Shown in pieces: positions 55,761-64,000 of a stretch of DNA of 64,000 nucleotides. The notes beneath the pieces are model-generated. The model did no database searches and was not told the origin of the DNA. It was given only the letters and a program-made list of their open reading frames with translations. The position numbers were made by a program, and so were the translations under genes. Position 1 is the first letter of the stretch; the number at the start of each line of letters is the position of its first letter. The stretch comes from Dendrophyllia cribrosa (lineage: Eukaryota; Cnidaria; Anthozoa; Scleractinia; Dendrophylliidae), in NCBI GenBank assembly GCA_024195265.1, contig JAJLRJ010000002.1, forward strand, positions 21,288,570 through 21,352,569. The letters run 5' to 3'.

Positions 55761-58700
55761 CCTGGCTGATGTATCGTGTTTTCATGATTATGGTCAGGAG
55801 CCTGCTTTAAGCTTACTCTATTATCTTAAAGGAACACTGTCCTGGCTGATGTATCGTGTTTTCATGATTATGGTTAGGAGCTTGCTTTAAGCTTACTTTA
55901 TTATATTAAAGGAACACTGTCCTGGCTGATGTATCGTGTTTTCATGATTATGGTTAGGAGCCTGCTTTAAGCTTACTCTATTATCTTAAAGGAACACTGT
56001 CCTGGCTGATGTATCGTGTTTTCATGATTATAGTTAGGAGCTTGCTTTAAGCTTACTTTATTATCTTAAAGGAACACTGTCCTGGCTGATATATCGTGTT
56101 TTCATGATTATGGCCAGGAGCTTGCTTTAAGCTTACTTTATTATCTTAAAGGAACACTGTCCTGGCTGATATATCGTGTATTCATGATTATGGTTAGGAG
56201 CTTGCTTTAAGCTTACTTTATTATCTTAAAGGAACACTGTCCTGGCTGATATATCGTGTATTCATGATTATGGTTAGGAGCTTGCTTTAAGCTTACTTTA
56301 TTATCTTAAAGGAACACTGTCCTGGCTGATGTATCGTGTTTTCATGATTATGGTTAGGAGCTTGCTTTAAGCTTACTTTATTATCTTAAAGGAACACTGT
56401 CCTGGCTGATGTATCGTGTTTTCATGATTATGGTTAGGAGCTTGCTTTAGCCTTACTTTATTATCTTAAAGGAACACTGTCCTGGCTGATATATCGTGTT
56501 TTCATGATTATGGTTAGGAGCTTGCTTTAAGCTTACTTTATTATCTTAAAGGAACACTGTCCTGGCTGATGTATCGTGTTTTCATGATTATGGCCAGGAT
56601 CTTGCTTTAAGCTTACTTTATTATCTTAAAGGAACACTGTCCCGGCTGATATATCGTGTTTTCATGATTATGGTTAGGAGCCTGCTTTAAGCTTACTCTA
56701 TTATCTTAAAGGAACACTGTCCTGGCTGATGTATCGTGTTTTCATGATTATGGTTAGGAGCTTGCTTTAAGCTTACTTTATTATCTTAAAGGAACACTGT
56801 CCTGGCTGATGTATCGTGTATTCATCATTATGGTCAGGAGCTTACTTTAAGCTTACTCTATTATCTTAAAGGAACACTGTCCCGGCTGATATATCGTGTA
56901 TTCATGATTATGGTCAGGAGCCTGCTTTAAGCTTACTCTATTATCTTAAAGGAACACTGTCCTGGCTGATATATCGTGTTTTCATGATTATGGTCAGGAG
57001 CTTGCTTTAAGCTTACTCTATTATCTTAAAGGAACACTGTCCTGGCTGATATATCGTGTTTTCATGATTATGGTCAGGAGCCTGCTTTAAGCTTACTTTA
57101 TTATCTTAATGGAACACTGTCCCGGCTGATATATCGTGTTTTCATGATTATGGTCAGGAGCCTGCTTTAAGCTTACTTTATTATCTTAAAGGAACACTGT
57201 CCTGGCTGATATATCGTGTATTCATGATTATGGACAGGAGCCTGCTTTAAGCTTACTCTATTATCTTAAAGGAACACTGTCCTCGCTGATGTATCGTGTT
57301 TTCATGATTATGGTCAGGAGCCTGCGTTAAGCTTACTTTATTATCTTAAAGGAACACTGTCCTGGCTGATATATCGTGTATTCATGATTATGGACAGGAG
57401 CTTGCTTTAAGCTTACTCTATTATCTTAAAGGAACACTGTCCCGGCTGATATATCGTGTTTTCACGATTATGGTCAGGAGCCTGCTTTAAGCTTACTTTA
57501 TTATCTTAAAGGAACACTGTCCTGGCTGATATATCGTGTTTTCATGATTATGGTCAGGAGCCTGCTTTAAGCTTACTCTATTATCTTAAAGGAACACTGT
57601 ACTGGCTGATATATCGTGTTTTCATGATTATGGCCAGGAGCTTGCTTTAAGCTTACTCTATTATCTTAAAGGATCACTGTCCTGGCTGATATATCGTGTA
57701 TTCATGATTATGGTCAGGAGCTTGCTTTAAGCTTACTCTATTATCTTAAAGGAACACTGTCCTGGCTGATATATCGTGTATTCATGATTATGGTCAGGAG
57801 CTTACTTTAAGCTTACTCTATTATCTTAAAGGAACACTGTCCTGGCTGATATATCGTGTATTCATGATTATGGTCAGGAGCTTGCTTTAAGCTTACTCTA
57901 TTATCTTAAAGGAACACTGTCCCGGCTGATATATCGTGTATTCATGATTATGGTCAGGAGCCTGCTTTAAGCTTACTCTATTATCTTAAAGGAACACTGT
58001 CCCGGCTGATATATCGTGTATTCATGATTATGGACAGGAGCTTGCTTTAAGCTTACTCTATTATCTTAAAGGGACACTGTCCTGGCTGATATATCGTGTT
58101 TTCATGATTATGGTCAGGAGCTTGCTTTAAGCTTACTCTATTATCTTAAAGGAACACTGTCCTGGCTGATATATCGTGTATTCATGATTATGGTCAGGAG
58201 CTTGCTTTAAGCTTACTCTATTATCTTAAAGGAACACTGTCCCGGCTGATATATCGTGTATTCATGATTATGGTCAGGAGCCTGCTTTAAGCTTACTCTA
58301 TTATCTTAAAGGAACACTGTCCCGGCTGATATATCGTGTATTCATGATTATGGTCAGGAGCTTGCTTTAAGCTTACTCTATTATCTTAAAGGAACACTGT
58401 CCCGGCTGATATATCGTGTATTCATGATTATGGTCAGGAGCTTGCTTTAAGCTTACTCTATTATCTTAAAGGAACACTGTCCCGGCTGATATATCGTGTA
58501 TTCATGATTATGGTCAGAAGCTTGCTTTAAGCATACTCTATTATCTTAAAGGAACACTGTCCCGGCTGATATATCGTGTATAAATGATTATGGTCAGGAG
58601 CTTGCTTTAAGCTTACTCTATTATCTTAAAGGAACACTGTCCTGGCTGATATATCGTGTATTCATGATTATGGTCAGGAGCCTGCTTTAAGCTTACTCTA

Positions 58701-61700
58701 TTATCTTAAAGGAACACTGTCCTGGCTGATATATCGTGTTTTCATGATTATGGACAGGAGCTTGCTTTAAGCTTGCTTTATTATCTTAAAGGAACACTGT
58801 CCTGGCTGATATATCGTGTTTTCATGATTATGGTCAGGAGCCTGCTTTAAGCTTACTCTATTATCTTAAAGGAACACTGTCCCGGCTGATATATCGTGTT
58901 TTCATGATTATGGTCAGGAGCCTGCTTTAAGCTTACTCTATTATCTTAAAGGAACACTGTCCTGGCTGATATATCGTGTATTCATGATTATGAACAGGAG
59001 CTTGCTTTAAGCTTACTCTATTATCTTAAAGGAACACTGTCCTGGCTGATATATCGTGTATTCATGATTATGAACAGGAGCTTGCTTTAAGCTTACTCTA
59101 TTATCTTAAAGGAACACTGTCCTGGCTGATATATCGTGTATTTATGATTATGGACAGGAGCTTGCTTTAAGCTTACTTTATTATCTTAAAGGAACACTGT
59201 CCTGGCTGATATATCGTGTTTTCATGATTATGGTCAGGAGCTTGCTTTAAGCTTACTCTATTATCTTAAAGGAACACTGTCCTGGCTGATATATCGTGTT
59301 TTCATGATTATGGTCAGGAGCTTGCTTTAAGCTTACTCTATTATCTTAAAGGAACACTGTCCTGGCTGATATATCGTGTTTTCATGATTATGGTCAGGAG
59401 CTTGCTTTAAGCTTACTCTATTATCTTAAAGGAACACTGTCCTGGCTGATATATCGTGTTTTCATGATTATGGTCAGGAGCTTGCTTTAAGCTTACTCTA
59501 TTATCTTAAAGGGACACTGTCCTGGCTGATATATCGTGTTTTCATGATTATGGTCAGGAGCCTGCTTTAAGCTTACTCTATTATCTTAAAGGGACACTGT
59601 CCTGGCTGATATATCGTGTTTTCATGATTATGGTCAGGAGCCTGCTTTAAGCTTACTCTATTATCTTAAAGGGACACTGTCCTGGCTGATATATCGTGTT
59701 TTCATGATTATGGTCAGGAGCCTGCTTTAAGCTTACTCTATTATCTTAAAGGAACACTGTCCTGGCTGATATATCGTGTATTCATGATTATGGTCAGGAG
59801 CTTGCTTTAAGCTTACTCTATTATCTTAAAGCAACACTGTCCCGGCTGATATATCGTGTATTCATGATTATGGTCAGGAGCCTGCTTTAAGCTTACTCTA
59901 TTATCTTAAAGGAACACTGTCCCGGCTGATATATCGTGTATTCATGATTATGGTCAGGAGCTTGCTTTAAGCTTACTCTATTATCTTAAAGGAACACTGT
60001 CCCGGCTGATATATCGTGTATTCATGATTATGGTCAGGAGCTTGCTTTAAGCTTACTCTATTATCTTAAAGGAACACTGTCCCGGCTGATATATCGTGTA
60101 TTCATGATTATGGTCAGAAGCTTGCTTTAAGCTTACTCTATTATCTTAAAGGAACACTGTCCCGGCTGATATATCGTGTATTCATGATTATGGTCAGGAG
60201 CTTGCTTTAAGCTTACTCTATTATCTTAAAGGAACACTGTCCTGGCTGATATATCGTGTATTCATGATTATGGTCAGGAGCCTGCTTTAAGCTTACTCTA
60301 TTATCTTAAAGGAACACTGTCCCGGCTGATATATCGTGTATTCATGATTATGGTCAGGAGCTTGCTTTAAGCTTACTCTATTATCTTAAAGGAACACTGT
60401 CCTGGCTGATATATCGTGTATTCATGATTATGGTCAGGAGCCTGCTTTAAGCTTGCTTTATTATCTTAAAGGGACACTGTCGCGGCTGATATATCGTGTA
60501 TTCATGATTATGGTCAGGAGCTTGCTTTAAGCTTACTCTATTATCTTAAAGGAATACTGTCCTCGCTGATATATCGTGTATTCATGATTATGATCAGGAG
60601 CCTGCTTTAAGCTTACTCTATTATCTTAAAGGAACACTGTCCCGGCTGATATATCGTGTATTCATGATTATGGTCAGAAGCTTGCTTTAAGCTTACTCTA
60701 TTATCTTAAAGGAACACTGTCCTGGCTGATATATCGTGTATTCATGATTATGGTCAGGAGCTTGCTTTAAGCTTACTCTATTATCTTAAAGGAACACTGT
60801 CCTGGCTGATATATCGTGTTTTCATGATTATGGCCAGGAGCTTGCTTTAAGCTTACTCTATTATCTTAAAGGAACACTGTCCTGGCTGATATATCGTGTA
60901 TTCATGATTATGGTCAGGAGCTTGCTTTAAGCTTACTCTATTATCTTAAAGGAACACTGTCCCGGCTGATATATCGTGTATTCATGATTATGGTCAGGAG
61001 CTTGCTTTAAGCTTACTCTATTATCTTAAAGGGACACTGTCCTGGCTGATATATCGTGTTTTCATGATTATGGTCAGGAGCTTGCTTTAAGCTTACTCTA
61101 TTATCTTAAAGGAACACTGTCCTGGCTGATATATCGTGTTTTCATGATTATGGTTAGGAGCTTGCTTTAAGCTTACTCTATTATCTTAAAGGGACACTGT
61201 CCTGGCTGATATATCGTGTATTCATGATTATGGTCAGGAGCTTGCTTTAAGCTTACTCTATTATCTTAAAGGGACACTGTCCCGGCTGATATATCGTGTA
61301 TTCATGATTATGGTCAGGAGCTTGCTTTAAGCTTACTCTATTATCTTAAAGGAACACTGTCCTGGCTGATATATCGTGTATTCATGATTATGGTCAGAAG
61401 CTTGCTTTAAGCTTACTCTATTATCTTAAAGGAACACTGTCCTGCCTGATATATCGTGTATTCATGATTATGGTCAGGAGCTTGCTTTAAGCTTACTCTA
61501 TTATCTTAAAGGAACGCTGTCCTGGCTGATATATCGTGTTTTCATGATTATGGTCAGGAGCTTGCTTTAAGCTTACTCTATTATCTTAAAGGGACACTGT
61601 CCTGGCTGATATATCGTGTATTCATGATTATGGTCAGGAGCCTGCTTTAAGCTTGCTTTATTATCTTAAAGGAACACTGTCCCGGCTGATATATCGTGTA

Positions 61701-64000
61701 TTCATGATTATGGTCAGGAGCCTGCTTTAAGCTTACTCTATTATCTTAAAGGAACACTGTCCTGGCTGATATATCGTGTATTCATGATTATGGACAGGAG
61801 CTTGCTTTAAGCTTACTCTATTATCTTAAAGGAACACTGTCCCGGCTGATATATCGTGTATTCATGATTATGGTCAGGAGCCTGCTTTAAGCTTACTCTA
61901 TTATCTTAAAGGAACACTGTCCTGGCTGATATATCGTGTTTTCATGATTATGGACAGGAGCTTGCTTTAAGCTTGCTTTATTATCTTAAAGGAACACTGT
62001 CCCGGCTGATATATCGTGTATTCATGATTATGGTTAGGAGCTTGCTTTAAGCTTACTTTATTATCTTAAAGGAACACTGTCCTGGCTGATATATCGTGTT
62101 TTCATGATTATGGTCAGGAGCCTGCTTTAAGCTTACTCTATTATCTTAAAGGAACACTGTCCTGGCTGATATATCGTGTTTTCATGATTATGGTTAGGAG
62201 CCTGCTTTAAGCTTACTCTATTATCTTAAAGGAACACTGTCCTGGCTGATATATCGTGTTTTCATGATTATGGACAGGAGCTTGCTTTAAGCTTACTTTA
62301 TTATCTTAAAGGGACACTGTCCTGGCTGATATATCGTGTTTTCATGATTATGGCCAGGAGCTTGCTTTAAGCTTACTCTATTATCTTAAAGGAACACTGT
62401 CCTGGCTGATATATCGTGTTTTCATGATTATGGCCAGGAGCTTGCTTTAAGCTTACTCTATTATCTTAAAGGAACACTGTCCCGGCTGATATATCGTGTT
62501 TTCATGATTATGGTCAGGAGCCTGCTTTAAGCTTACTCTATTATCTTAAAGGAACACTGTCCTGGCTGATATATCGTGTATTCATGATTATGGTCAGAAG
62601 CTTGCTTTAAGCTTACTCTATTATCTTAAAGGAACACTGTCCCGGCTGATATATCGTGTATTCATGATTATGGTCAGGAGCTTGCTTTAAGCTTACTCTA
62701 TTATCTTAAAGGAACACTGTCCTGGCTGATATATCGTGTATTCATGATTATGGTCAGGAGCCTGCTTTAAGCTTACTCTATTATCTTAAAGGAACACTGT
62801 CCTAGCTGATATATCGTGTATTCATGATTATGGTCAGGAGCTTGCTTTAAGCTTACTCTATTATCTTAAAGGAACACTGTCCCGGCTGATATATCGTGTA
62901 TTCATGATTATGGTCAGAAGCTTGCTTTAAGCTTGCTTTATAATCTTAAAGGAACACTGTCCCGGCTGATATATCGTGTTTTCATGATTATGGTCAGGAG
63001 CTTGCTTTAAGCTTACTATATTATCTTAAAGGAACACTGTCCTGGTTGATATATCGTGTTTTCATGATTATGGTCAGGAGCTTGCTTTAAGCTTACTCTA
63101 TTATCTTAAAGGAACACTGTCCTGGCTGATATATCGTGTATTCATGATTATGGTCAGAAGCTTGCTTTAAGCTTACTCTATTATCTTAAAGGAACACTGT
63201 CCTGGCTGATATATCGTGTATTCATGATTATGGTCAGAAGCTTGCTTTAAGCTTACTCTATTATCTTAAAGGAACACTGTCCTGGCTGATATATCGTGTA
63301 TTCATGATTATGGTCAGGAGCTTGCTTTAAGCTTACTCTATTATCTTAAAGGGACACTGTCCCGGCTGATATATCGTGTATTCATGATTATGGTCAGGAG
63401 CTTGCTTTAAGCTTACTCTATTATCTTAAAGGAACACTGTCCTGGCTGATATATCGTGTATTCATGATTATGGTCAGAAGCTTGCTTTAAGCTTACTCTA
63501 TTATCTTAAAGGAACACTGTCCTGGCTGATATATCGTGTATTCATGATTATGGTCAGGAGCTTGCTTTAAGCTTACTTTATTATCTTAAAGGAACTCTGT
63601 CCTGGCTGATATATCGTGTTTTCATGATTATGGTCAGGAGCTTGCTTTAAGCTTACTTTATTATCTTAAAGGAACACTGTCCTGGCTGATATATCGTGTT
63701 TTCATGATTATGGTCAGGAGCCTGCTTTAAGCTTGCTTTATTATCTTAAAGGAACACTGTCCTGGCTGATATATCGTGTTTTCATGATTATGGTCAGGAG
63801 CTTGCTTTAAGCTTACTCTATTATCTTAAAGGAACACTGTCCTGGCTGATATATCGTGTATTCATGATTATGGTCAGGAGCCTGCTTTAAGCTTACTCTA
63901 TTATCTTAAAGGAACACTGTCCTGGCTGATATATCGTGTATTCATGATTATGGTCAGGAGCTTGCTTTAAGCTTACTCTATTATCTTAAAGGGACACTGT
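55761..64000. repeat. 80-bp satellite array, 103 copies, continues past the window
   Basis: The unit is cctggctgatatatcgtgtt, ttcatgattatggtcaggag, cttgctttaagcttactcta, ttatcttaaaggaacactgt (80 bp). 8240 bases divide into exactly 103 units; the register is unchanged at every point I checked, so there is no net indel. Differences between units are nearly all a few recurring substitutions (cct/ccc, gtgtt/gtgta, ggtca/ggtta/ggaca, ctt/cct, ctcta/cttta, ggaaca/gggaca). Most units contain a HindIII site (AAGCTT). No open frame. The left edge is at about 55750, in gtgacagtgt; the right edge is outside the window. Confidence 0.98.

Noticed and set aside
55761..64000. CRISPR-like appearance of the regular repeat
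   Set aside because: Units are contiguous with no spacers and the host is an animal. It is a satellite.

Overview
The window is animal genomic DNA, most likely from an anthozoan cnidarian, probably a stony coral. It carries an intron-rich housekeeping gene with GT/AG splice sites, long AT-rich introns full of small terminal-inverted-repeat (TIR) elements, and the palindrome TACATGTA many times over. The species call is an inference from style, not from a match.

Layout. (1) 1-2383: 5' flank or upstream intron with a GGGA microsatellite and a 1.2-kb TIR element. (2) 2384-20296, plus strand: the last 21 exons of NUP93, a scaffold nucleoporin. They encode 604 residues that align co-linearly, from my knowledge of the family, with the C-terminal three quarters of vertebrate Nup93. 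The 5' exons lie outside the window. (3) 20297-24733: intergenic, with mobile-element relics including the 3' end of a Penelope-like element. (4) 24734-44657, minus strand: three long intronless genes in tandem. Each has one N-terminal CABIT-like domain and a long disordered tail with SH3 ligands (PPLPPK, PxLPPR, PxPxPR) and SH2 ligands (YVNx, YxNx, YEEI, YxxM). They look like cnidarian THEMIS/GAREM-type adaptors. All three share an extra WIS plus coiled-coil segment that I do not recognise. (5) 44658-54373: a dense patchwork of nested TIR elements, several bounded by TTAA; one carries a helicase fragment. (6) 54374-55058, minus strand: a two-exon gene for a small secreted, polybasic, cysteine-free protein. 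(7) 55434-55630: an 88-bp-arm hairpin made of Penelope-like 3' sequence. (8) 55761-64000: a satellite of 103 copies of an 80-bp unit, running off the window edge.

How the parts relate. The three adaptor genes probably act in the same phosphotyrosine signalling pathway, coupling tyrosine kinases to GRB2-type and SH3 partners, and arose by local duplication. The satellite appears to be made from the end of a TIR element whose dispersed copies are also present at about 622, 16574, 30466, 37442 and 46161, so this window seems to hold both the parent family and the array it gave rise to.

The strongest candidates for undescribed biology are the shared WIS/coiled-coil segment of the tandem CABIT adaptors, the MITE-to-satellite conversion, and the small polybasic secreted protein.
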